A stretch of DNA of 11,339 nucleotides from an uncultured Prevotella sp. (GTDB lineage Bacteria; Bacteroidota; Bacteroidia; Bacteroidales; Bacteroidaceae): assembly GCA_945614335.1 (NCBI GenBank), contig CALZAP010000020.1:1-11339 (forward strand), given 5' to 3'. Each line of letters opens with the position of its first letter. Positions within the stretch are counted from its first letter, which is position 1. This document shows, in pieces, positions 1 through 5,970 of the stretch. Position numbers and translations under genes: made by a program. The notes under the pieces are model-generated. The model saw only the letters and a program-made list of their open reading frames with translations, was not told the origin of the DNA and searched no databases.

Positions 1-14
1 GTGAGAAATGAATT

Positions 15-593
15 CTATGTCAATACGACGGTTACTCCGCGTGCGGCCTGAGCTCCCATGACGAGAGCCTGGGCGATGTCGGCGGTTTTTGACGGACCGC
101 TGATGAAGCAGCCGTAGCCGTAGTCGTTAAACTCTATACGGGTGTAAGCCTCGTGCATGTTGTTTACTATCTGACTCTTGTCGAGCAGTATCACCAGGTA
201 TTCGCTGATGAAGCAGACAGCTTTCTCCTTCATTGTCTGCGGCACCCATATACATCCGTTCTCAGCCACTCCAAACACACCTTTCACCACACCGACGTCG
301 GTGCCGTTAAGGTCGTTGGCTTCCACCACCTTGTCAGGATTGCGGTTGGCAATGGTTATCTCTGTCAGGTTCGACGCAATGACTTGAGCTTCCGGGAAAG
401 TCTTCCTTATCAGTTCGTTCACGTCTTGTCCTTCCTGCAATTCCACCACCTGTCCACCTACAGTCTTGCTCATTTCCATAAACTGCTTCAGCGGGTCGTC
501 GTAAGTCACGCCTTTCATGTTGTCGAACGAAGGCATGTCGTATTTCGTTTTTATGTTTTTCCTTATCTTCGTCAGTAATTCTTCTTTCTTCAT
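15..593 (-). CDS. lutC: LutC, LUD-domain lactate utilization protein
   Basis: A 192-residue protein of the LutC/YkgG (LUD domain) family, the third subunit of the LutABC complex that oxidises L-lactate to pyruvate in the cytoplasm. Visible family marks are GVFGVAENGCIW at about residues 105-116 and ISGPSKTADIAQALVMGAQ at 164-182, close to the conserved C-terminal SGPS..ADI element of LutC. It carries no cysteine cluster, as expected, since the iron-sulfur centres sit in LutA and LutB. Length is normal for a short LutC. The ATG at 593 is the natural start, 15 bases after the lutB stop, so the two are surely co-transcribed. It is the last gene of the operon inside the window; only 14 bases follow its TAG stop. 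The exact biochemical role of LutC is poorly known in the family. Confidence 0.93.
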   Translation of the reverse strand: MKKEELLTKIRKNIKTKYDMPSFDNMKGVTYDDPLKQFMEMSKTVGGQVVELQEGQDVNELIRKTFPEAQVIASNLTEITIANRNPDKVVEANDLNGTDVGVVKGVFGVAENGCIWVPQTMKEKAVCFISEYLVILLDKSQIVNNMHEAYTRIEFNDYGYGCFISGPSKTADIAQALVMGAQAARGVTVVLT

Positions 594-608
594 AATAGTA
601 GTATTACG

Positions 609-1976
609 TTATTTTACCTTTCCATTCTTCCACATCGACTGGAACGACTCTTTTGCAAACTCCGGTAGTTCGCGGCCTTTCCCCCAGGCGTTTAGCGAGT
701 TATACACGAGGAAACGCGGGGCATGGTTTATAAGCGGTGCGAATTTCAGAGCTGTGGAGTAGAGGCGTGGGCGGTCGAAAATGAACTTCATTCCCTGGCT
801 CATGAGCTTTTTCTCCTTGTTGGCGCGCTGCAGCTTGTCGAGCATCTGTCTCCAAAGGTAAATTTGTTCGGAGAGGTTCACCTTTGCCGGGCAGACGTTG
901 TCGCAGGAGCAGCACAGCGAGCATGCGCTCACGTTTTCAGAGTGAGTGTAGCGGTTGCGCAGCATTCCGAGGTTGATGCCGATTGGACCCGGTATGAAGT
1001 ATGTGTAGGAATATCCGCCGCTACGACGGTATACGGGGCAAGTGTTCATACACGATCCGCATCTGATACACTTCAGTGTCTCCCAGTGGTCGCGGTCGGC
1101 AATGATGTCGCTTCTGCCGTTGTCAACGAGTATGATGTGCATTTCGCCGTCTGGCCGCGCCTTGCGGAAGTGTGACGTGAAAGTGGTGGTGGGCTGTCCC
1201 GTACCGCTACGGCATAGCAGGCGTTGGAACACGGCGAGCGAGCGGTAGTCGGGAATCACCTTTTCCAGTCCTATGGCAGCGATGTGTAGCTTAGGCATGG
1301 AAGTGGACATGTCGGCGTTTCCCTCGTTGGTGCAAACCACGATGTCGCCTGTTTCCGCCACTCCGAAGTTTGCGCCCGTCATTCCCGCCTGAGCCGTCAT
1401 AAACTCGTTGCGGAGGCTCATGCGCGCGCAGTACGTAAGATATGTAGGGTCGTAGTTTCCTTTTTCGCTTCCGAGTTCCTTTTCAAACAGTTGTCCCACC
1501 TCTTCCTGTGTGATGTGAATGGCAGGCATCACGATGTGGCTTGGCTTTGAGTGCAAGAGCTGTATGATGCGTTCTCCCAGGTCGGTTTCCACCACTTCGA
1601 TCCCGTTTTTCTCGAGGAAGGGGTTCATCTCACATTCTTCGGTGAGCATCGACTTGCTTTTCACCATTTTCTTCACGTCGTGCTTTTGCAGTATGTCCAG
1701 CACCGTTTCGTTAAACTCTCGGGCGTCGCGAGCCCAGTGAACGATCACCCCGTTTTGTTCGGCGTTTTGTGCGAAGAGTTCGAGATAGTGGTCCATGTGA
1801 GTAATGGTGTGTCGTTTTATCTCGCTTGCCATCTCGCGTAGTTGTTCCCACTCGTCGAGGTTCATGGCCATGTTGTCTCTTTTGTTTCTCACCGACCAGA
1901 ATGTGGCGTCGTGCCATTTTGCCTTGTCGGCGTTTTTTAGGAACGCCTCGGCAGCTTTAGAATGTAATGTGCTCAT
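609..1976 (-). CDS. lutB: LutB, iron-sulfur lactate utilization protein
   Basis: A 455-residue LutB/YkgF-family protein, the large iron-sulfur subunit of the L-lactate oxidation complex. It has an N-terminal LUD-type region (about 60-290, with the GANFGVAETGDIVV stretch at 201-214) followed by two ferredoxin-like 4Fe-4S motifs: CIRCGSCMNTCP, with cysteines 303, 306, 309 and 313, and CSLCCSCDNVCP, with cysteines 352, 355, 358 and 362. A C-terminal helical tail of about 90 residues completes the usual LutB length (family about 460-480). The frame is open upstream to 2063, but I chose the ATG at 1976: it overlaps the lutA stop in an ATGA arrangement (4 shared bases) and gives the usual family N-terminus, whereas the longer start would run back inside lutA. 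Translational coupling to lutA is likely. Confidence 0.95.
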   Translation of the reverse strand: MSTLHSKAAEAFLKNADKAKWHDATFWSVRNKRDNMAMNLDEWEQLREMASEIKRHTITHMDHYLELFAQNAEQNGVIVHWARDAREFNETVLDILQKHDVKKMVKSKSMLTEECEMNPFLEKNGIEVVETDLGERIIQLLHSKPSHIVMPAIHITQEEVGQLFEKELGSEKGNYDPTYLTYCARMSLRNEFMTAQAGMTGANFGVAETGDIVVCTNEGNADMSTSMPKLHIAAIGLEKVIPDYRSLAVFQRLLCRSGTGQPTTTFTSHFRKARPDGEMHIILVDNGRSDIIADRDHWETLKCIRCGSCMNTCPVYRRSGGYSYTYFIPGPIGINLGMLRNRYTHSENVSACSLCCSCDNVCPAKVNLSEQIYLWRQMLDKLQRANKEKKLMSQGMKFIFDRPRLYSTALKFAPLINHAPRFLVYNSLNAWGKGRELPEFAKESFQSMWKNGKVK

Positions 1977-2713
1977 AGTCCTGCTGATAAAATCTGTACT
2001 ACATGAATGAATTGGATAGGTTTGCCCAAGCGTTTGGCAATGCCTTGCATGTGCATGAGGCACGAGGAGTCAGGTCCTGTGACATATTCGGCTCCTGTGG
2101 CTATGTGTCGTTCGAGTTTGTCGGTGCCCATTTGTACCGACACGTCCGGTTCCTCCACCGAGAACATCCCGCCGAATCCGCAGCATTCGTCAGGTCTTTC
2201 CGGTTCTTTCACCGTTATCCCGTCCACCATTTTCAGCAGGTCCTTAATCTTAGAGAATTTCTCCACGTTACGTTCGCTGGGTGAAGAGAGTCCGAGTTCG
2301 CGCACTCCGTGGCAGGAGTTGTGTATGCTGACCACGTGAGGAAAGCGTCCCGGCAGCGACTCAGGTTTCACTACGTCGTGAATGAACTCCACCACTTCCA
2401 TAATTTTTCCGGAAGCCATACATTCGTGTTTGTGTTCCCCGAGCATTCGAGGATGGTTTAGTTTTACAAATGCGGCACAGCTGGCAGAAGGAGCCACCAC
2501 ATAGTCGAAAGAAGAGAATTTCTCGTCGAACGAGACGGCCACCTTTTTGCCCATGTCCTCAAATCCGGCATTGGCCATCGGCTGTCCGCAGCATGTCTGG
2601 TCGAGTGGATACTCCACGTCAACACCAAGGCTCTTGAGGAGCTTGTATGTGGCCACGCCCACCTCTGGGTAGAGCGCGTCGACGTAACAGGGAATAAAAA
2701 GTCCTATTTTCAT
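1973..2713 (-). CDS. lutA: LutA, CCG-domain lactate utilization protein
   Basis: A 246-residue LutA/YkgE protein, the cysteine-rich (CCG, DUF224) subunit of the L-lactate oxidation complex. The same fold is found in GlpC and heterodisulfide reductase HdrB. Two CCG modules are visible. The first has C9, CCGQP at 41-45 and SASC at 76-79; the second has NSCHG at 132-136, CCGFGG at 177-182 and SSC at 216-218. These cysteines are expected to hold an iron-sulfur centre. Length matches the family (about 240). It is the first gene of lutABC and overlaps lutB by 4 bases. The ATG at 2713 is preceded by an AT-rich leader without a clear Shine-Dalgarno site, normal for this phylum. GlpC-like proteins share the CCG domain, but the lutB and lutC neighbours settle the assignment. 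Confidence 0.95.
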   Translation of the reverse strand: MKIGLFIPCYVDALYPEVGVATYKLLKSLGVDVEYPLDQTCCGQPMANAGFEDMGKKVAVSFDEKFSSFDYVVAPSASCAAFVKLNHPRMLGEHKHECMASGKIMEVVEFIHDVVKPESLPGRFPHVVSIHNSCHGVRELGLSSPSERNVEKFSKIKDLLKMVDGITVKEPERPDECCGFGGMFSVEEPDVSVQMGTDKLERHIATGAEYVTGPDSSCLMHMQGIAKRLGKPIQFIHVVQILSAGL

Positions 2714-2781
2714 GTTGTATAATAATTATGTTTCGTATATGCTCATTTTTTGAAGTCCTTAACTCCAGTTTCCCCAAAAAG

Positions 2782-2802
2782 AGTTACCAAGTTACCGGTT
2801 AC
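2782..2802. repeat. Short direct repeat upstream of lutA
   Basis: AGTTACCA (2782-2789) is followed at once by AGTTACCG (2790-2797) and a partial GTTAC (2798-2802). It lies in the 95-base gap between the acetyltransferase stop and the lutA start, about 70-90 bases upstream of lutA. Tandem half-sites like this could bind a regulator, but no consensus promoter was found here and the function is open. Confidence 0.4.
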
Positions 2803-2808
2803 TTCTTT

Positions 2809-3393
2809 TCAACTGTCCTTCACCATGTGCCTCATGGGGTGTCCTCCCCATTGGTTGGTGCCTTCCACCCGGAATCCGAGTCTTGTGTATAGAGCTTCGG
2901 CGCGGGGGTTGGAAGTGTCTACAAGGAGTCCGGTGAGGGGTAGGCCCATTTTCCGTGCCTTTTCCACGCTTGCCTCTATCAGTTTTGATGCAATGCCCTT
3001 TCCACGGCATGACGGTTCTACGGCCAGCGAGTCGAGATACAGTTCTCCGGGTCCGGTTTCGTCCGGCATGTTGCTGTGGTCCATTCCCCATGCCTCCTTT
3101 GCCGCGTCAACAAACCTCTGCCTCAGTTCGTGCAGCCTTCCTCCGTCGTAGCTTGTAAGTATTCCCAGAATGCTGTCGTGGCAGTCAACTGCACACAGCG
3201 TGTTGAGGTAGCTGTACTGGCTGTCGTCGCGCTTCACGAGTTCGGTCATGACCTTGTGGAAGTCGCTAATGTCGTGGCCTTCGCCGCAGAACCAAAGGCA
3301 GCACTCGTCGGTCATGGCAGTCATTATCAGTTTAGCCACGTGTTCGGCCTCGTCGCGCCTTGCCTGGCGAATAATAATGTTGTCGTTGTTCAT
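2809..3393 (-). CDS. GNAT-family N-acetyltransferase
   Basis: A 194-residue GNAT acetyltransferase, expected to move an acetyl group from acetyl-CoA to an amine; the substrate cannot be read from the sequence. The acetyl-CoA binding motif A is clear: strand LYLDSLAVEP at 118-127 followed by the pyrophosphate loop CRGKGIA at 129-135. The C-terminal motif NPRAEALYTRLGF at 162-174 is also typical. The middle part (about 30-110) is longer than in minimal GNATs and probably forms the substrate side. The frame opens at a TTG (3423), but the ATG at 3393 is preferred: the N-terminus then begins just before the usual IIIRQARRDEAE strand, and a consensus promoter -7 box covers 3421-3428, so the TTG would lie at or before the transcription start. 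It runs in the same direction as lutABC 95 bases downstream; a functional link is not established. Confidence 0.85.
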   Translation of the reverse strand: MNNDNIIIRQARRDEAEHVAKLIMTAMTDECCLWFCGEGHDISDFHKVMTELVKRDDSQYSYLNTLCAVDCHDSILGILTSYDGGRLHELRQRFVDAAKEAWGMDHSNMPDETGPGELYLDSLAVEPSCRGKGIASKLIEASVEKARKMGLPLTGLLVDTSNPRAEALYTRLGFRVEGTNQWGGHPMRHMVKDS

Positions 3394-3420
3394 GTTTATG
3401 TTTATAAGGATTAAGCATTG

Positions 3421-3451
3421 CAAAGTTAGTGAGTTTTCTTCGTTTTTGCAA
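3421..3451 (-). promoter_or_regulatory. Bacteroidota-type promoter for the GNAT gene
   Basis: Read on the minus strand, a -33 element CTTGC (TTG at 3451-3449) lies 20 bases upstream of a -7 box TAACTTTG (3428-3421), matching the TAnnTTTG consensus. The predicted transcript start near 3414-3417 leaves a leader of about 20-25 bases before the ATG at 3393. Confidence 0.65.
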
Positions 3452-3521
3452 GGAAAAGGGTGTTAAATAATTAAAGATACTAAAATAATTTGCAAAAAAT
3501 GCTATAAGAGTACACGTTTTC

Positions 3522-3552
3522 TTGCAATTTCAAATGAAAAGTAGTAATTTTG
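3522..3552 (+). promoter_or_regulatory. Bacteroidota-type promoter for the BI-1 gene cluster
   Basis: A -33 element CTTGC (TTG at 3522-3524) lies 20 bases upstream of a -7 box TAATTTTG at 3545-3552, a perfect TAnnTTTG match. The predicted start near 3556-3560 gives a leader of about 30 bases before the ATG at 3587. Spacing is identical to the divergent promoter on the other strand. Confidence 0.7.
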
Positions 3553-3586
3553 TATTCGCAATTAATTATTTAAACGTATATAGAAT

Positions 3587-4309
3587 ATGAATTACAACAA
3601 TTTTCAGTTGGATACGGCTACTCGCGACCAAGAGTTGTTTCTCTCGTCAGCCTTTCCGGCATTGATGCGAAAAGTTTATGTATGGATGACCCTTGCCCTC
3701 GTTCTTACAGGAGCTACGGCATATGGTGTGGCCACCAGTCCCGGCCTTCTCATGGCCCTGGCCACCAACAAGGTGCTCTTCTTCGGCCTTATCATTGCCG
3801 AGTTTGCCCTTGTGTTTGGAGTTAGTGGAGCCATCAACCGCCTGTCGCTCACCACGGCAACCCTGATGTTCGTTGCCTACTCGGTAATCAACGGCGCCCT
3901 TCTGTCGTTCATCTTCCTTGCCTACACGATGTCGTCCATCACCAGTGTGTTCTTCATCACCGCCGGCACCTTTGCCGTGATGGCCATCTTTGGCTACACC
4001 ACGAAGAAAGACCTCACGTCTATAGGCCGCATATTGTTCATGGCTCTCATAGGCATCATCATCGCCACCTTGGTCAACATGTTTGTTGGCAGTGAAGGCA
4101 TGTCAATGATCATCAGCTACGTTGGCGTGCTCATCTTCGTTGGCCTCACCGCCTACGACTCACAGAAGATAAAGGAGATGCTCCTTGCCCATGGCGTTGA
4201 AGGCGAGCAGGGCCAGAAGCTTGCCCTTCTCGGTGCTCTCACCCTCTATCTCGATTTCATCAACCTCTTTATCTATCTTCTCCGTATTCTCGGTTCGAAG
4301 AGAGACTAA
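3587..4309 (+). CDS. Bax inhibitor-1 / YccA-YbhL family membrane protein
   Basis: A 240-residue integral membrane protein of the BI-1 (TMBIM, UPF0005) family, related to E. coli YccA/YbhL and B. subtilis YetJ. About seven hydrophobic segments are visible (roughly 31-49, 63-80, 89-109, 113-135, 147-167, 172-189 and 213-235). Family marks are AGTFAVMAIFGYTTKKDL at 126-143, AYDSQKIKE at 189-197 and LYLDFINLFIYLLRIL at 220-235. Asp191 and Asp223 stand where the di-aspartyl pair that gates calcium leak in YetJ is found, so a pH-sensitive ion leak activity is possible by analogy. YccA instead modulates the FtsH protease. The N-terminal 25 residues are cytoplasmic and non-hydrophobic, as in the family. 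It is the first gene after a consensus promoter and is followed after 19 bases by the FtsB-like gene. Confidence 0.92.
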   Translation: MNYNNFQLDTATRDQELFLSSAFPALMRKVYVWMTLALVLTGATAYGVATSPGLLMALATNKVLFFGLIIAEFALVFGVSGAINRLSLTTATLMFVAYSVINGALLSFIFLAYTMSSITSVFFITAGTFAVMAIFGYTTKKDLTSIGRILFMALIGIIIATLVNMFVGSEGMSMIISYVGVLIFVGLTAYDSQKIKEMLLAHGVEGEQGQKLALLGALTLYLDFINLFIYLLRILGSKRD

Positions 4310-4328
4310 TAATAATAAATAAGGTGTA

Positions 4329-4643
4329 ATGAAAAATATCGGCTGGATTTCTGCCTTCATGCGCAAGTCACGATTTCTGAAATACATCATTGTGGTGGTT
4401 GCCGGCGTGGTCATAGTAGGCTTCGTCGGTGACTCCAGTGTATGGAGCCACATACGTAACAAGCAGAAGATAGCAGAGCTGGAGAAAGAAATAGAATACT
4501 ACCAAAGCCAGTACGAGCGCGACAACACCAAGCTCCGTCGTCTCGACACCGACCCGAAGGCGGTGGTAGAGATAGCGCGCGAACATTATTTCATGAAGCA
4601 GGAAGACGAGGACATCTTCGTGCTCAGCGACCACGACAAATAA
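4329..4643 (+). CDS. FtsB/DivIC-like septum formation initiator
   Basis: A 104-residue single-pass membrane protein with the layout of the FtsB/DivIC cell-division family. It has a short basic cytoplasmic N-terminus, one transmembrane helix at about 18-34, a charged coiled-coil at about 41-72 (RNKQKIAELEKEIEYYQSQY), and the conserved C-terminal element DPKAVVEIAREHYFMKQEDE at 75-94, comparable to the REELGL..GE segment of FtsB. In the family the coiled-coil pairs with FtsL and links it to FtsQ/DivIB in the periplasm to trigger septal peptidoglycan synthesis. It lies 19 bases after the BI-1 gene and 14 bases before the next membrane protein, so it is likely in one transcript. Whether it serves as FtsB or DivIC in this phylum cannot be told from sequence, so no symbol is given. 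Confidence 0.85.
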   Translation: MKNIGWISAFMRKSRFLKYIIVVVAGVVIVGFVGDSSVWSHIRNKQKIAELEKEIEYYQSQYERDNTKLRRLDTDPKAVVEIAREHYFMKQEDEDIFVLSDHDK

Positions 4644-4657
4644 TCCTAAAACTAATT

Positions 4658-5062
4658 ATGATAAAACAACTGAACAAAGTAGAAAACGCAATATTCATTG
4701 CCGGTGCCGTGGCCATAGTGGCCGGTGCGGTGGCAAACATAGTGAATGTGTCATGGGCGCCATATCTCTTCTCCATGGGAGTGGCGGCATTTGTGCTCAT
4801 GCAGTTCAAACAGTCATACGAAGGCACAAGCATTTCAATCATGAGGCTAAGGCAGATGCTGATTTTCAGCGACGTCTTGTTCATAGCCACAGCGTTTCTG
4901 ATGTTTGCCAACCAGGAAAACATGTTTGGATTCAATGCGCTCACCTATGCCCAATATATCCACAACAATTGGGTCGTGACATTGTTTATTGCAGCTCTGC
5001 TTCAGTTGTACTCATACTTCCGATTGGACAAAGAAATAGCCAAAGAAGAAAAAAAATCATAA
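4658..5062 (+). CDS. Four-helix membrane protein of unknown function
   Basis: I do not recognise a named family. The 134-residue protein has four clear hydrophobic segments (about 10-30, 32-50, 66-84 and 104-122) with short loops, a basic stretch between helices 2 and 3 (MRLRQ near 62-66) and a lysine/glutamate-rich tail (DKEIAKEEKKS) that is probably cytoplasmic. There is no signal peptidase site, metal motif or catalytic signature. It starts 14 bases after the FtsB-like gene with no promoter consensus between them, so co-expression with the BI-1 and division genes is likely. Codon use resembles its neighbours, so there is no sign of transfer. A role in the envelope is an inference from context only. 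The gene itself is well supported by length, membrane pattern and tight spacing. Confidence 0.8.
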   Translation: MIKQLNKVENAIFIAGAVAIVAGAVANIVNVSWAPYLFSMGVAAFVLMQFKQSYEGTSISIMRLRQMLIFSDVLFIATAFLMFANQENMFGFNALTYAQYIHNNWVVTLFIAALLQLYSYFRLDKEIAKEEKKS

Positions 5063-5097
5063 AAGACACCTCGAATGTTTTAAATAGCATAAAAATA

Positions 5098-5129
5098 TTT
5101 CGTTACTTCGGGTTTCTTTAGTACATTTG
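5098..5129 (+). promoter_or_regulatory. Bacteroidota-type promoter for the lipoprotein-pyrC cluster
   Basis: A TTTCG element at 5098-5102 lies 19 bases upstream of TACATTTG at 5122-5129, which fits TAnnTTTG. The predicted start near 5134 gives a leader of about 25 bases before the ATG at 5159. It would drive the lipoprotein gene and probably pyrC and the genes after it, as these are closely spaced. Confidence 0.6.
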
Positions 5130-5158
5130 TATGTAAATTCAACCGAATGATATTTATT

Positions 5159-5950
5159 ATGAAGAAAATTTTATACACTCTCGCCTTTATGGCATTTCTC
5201 GTCTCCTGCACAGGACAGTATAACGTACAGGGGTCTTCATCAGTATCGTCGCTCGATGGCAGTAAGCTATATCTTAAGGCCATCAAGGACAATGAACTGA
5301 AAAACATTGATTCCTGCGACGTGGTACACGGGCAGTTCCACTTCTCGGGTACTCTCGATACCGTGCGTATGGCCAATCTCTTTATGGACGACCAGAGCAT
5401 CATGCCCGTTGTGTTGGAGGAAGGCGAGATAGTAATAAAGATTGACAATGCAAGCCAAAAGGTCATTGGAACACCACTCAACGAGAAACTATACGACTTC
5501 ATTGACAAGCATAGCCAGCTCGACAACCGCATGAACGAGCTCGCACACAAGCAGAGCCAGATGATGCTCGAAGGCATAGACGAGGACGAGATAAACCAGA
5601 AACTCAGCATCGAAGCTGAGAAAATCGCAAAGGAAGAAGACCAACTCGTCACATCGTTCATCGTTGAGAACTTCGACAACGTGCTCGGTCCCGGTGTGTT
5701 CATGATGATCACAAGCGGATACAGATACCCTATACTCACACCGCAGATAGAGGATATCATGAGCAAGGCTACGCCGAAATTTAAAAGCGACCCTTACGTA
5801 AGCGACTATTACAAGACTGCCACTGAAAACGAGGCAAGGATGCAGGGACTCGAACCAGACGGTACACCCGCAAAACCTGTTGTTGCCGACAGTGCAGCAG
5901 TCAACAGCCTGCCTTCGGTGATAAATCAAAAAGCCGACTCAATAAAGTAA
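5159..5950 (+). CDS. DUF4369-type lipoprotein
   Basis: A 263-residue predicted lipoprotein. The signal peptide MKKILYTLAFMAFLVSC ends in a lipobox (LVSC) with Cys17 as the lipidated residue. Residues about 25-105 resemble the N-terminal DUF4369 domain common in Bacteroidota: a DG-S-LYLK strand, a D-x-C-x-V turn, GQFHFSGTLD and a final strand LEEGEIVIKID. In many relatives this domain precedes a thioredoxin (TlpA-like) domain with a CxxC site. Here the remainder is a charged helical region (about 107-170) and a tail rich in alanine and valine, and no CxxC is present, so redox activity is not expected. An ATG at 5147 is in frame, but the start at 5159 gives a standard signal peptide. pyrC follows after 20 bases. 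Function is unknown, and the surface or periplasmic side is inferred from the lipobox. Confidence 0.82.
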   Translation: MKKILYTLAFMAFLVSCTGQYNVQGSSSVSSLDGSKLYLKAIKDNELKNIDSCDVVHGQFHFSGTLDTVRMANLFMDDQSIMPVVLEEGEIVIKIDNASQKVIGTPLNEKLYDFIDKHSQLDNRMNELAHKQSQMMLEGIDEDEINQKLSIEAEKIAKEEDQLVTSFIVENFDNVLGPGVFMMITSGYRYPILTPQIEDIMSKATPKFKSDPYVSDYYKTATENEARMQGLEPDGTPAKPVVADSAAVNSLPSVINQKADSIK

Positions 5951-5970
5951 ACATACCCCATCTTCAAGTA

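Noticed and set aside
153..578. A 141-codon open frame on the plus strand opposite lutC
   Set aside because: The sense strand encodes a convincing LutC; the antisense product is His/Val/Phe-rich and has no domain features.
1977..2063. Possible longer N-terminus of LutB starting at 2063
   Set aside because: It would lie wholly inside the lutA coding sequence, gives no family-like residues, and the ATGA overlap at 1973-1976 marks a natural start.
2787..2812. Candidate lutA promoter with TAACTTGG on the minus strand
   Set aside because: One mismatch to TAnnTTTG and only 15 bases to the nearest TTG, too short against the 19-20 seen at the other promoters in this window.
3394..3423. TTG start ten codons upstream for the acetyltransferase
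   Set aside because: It lies on the -7 box of the predicted promoter, so it would not be transcribed, and the extra residues do not fit a GNAT N-terminus.
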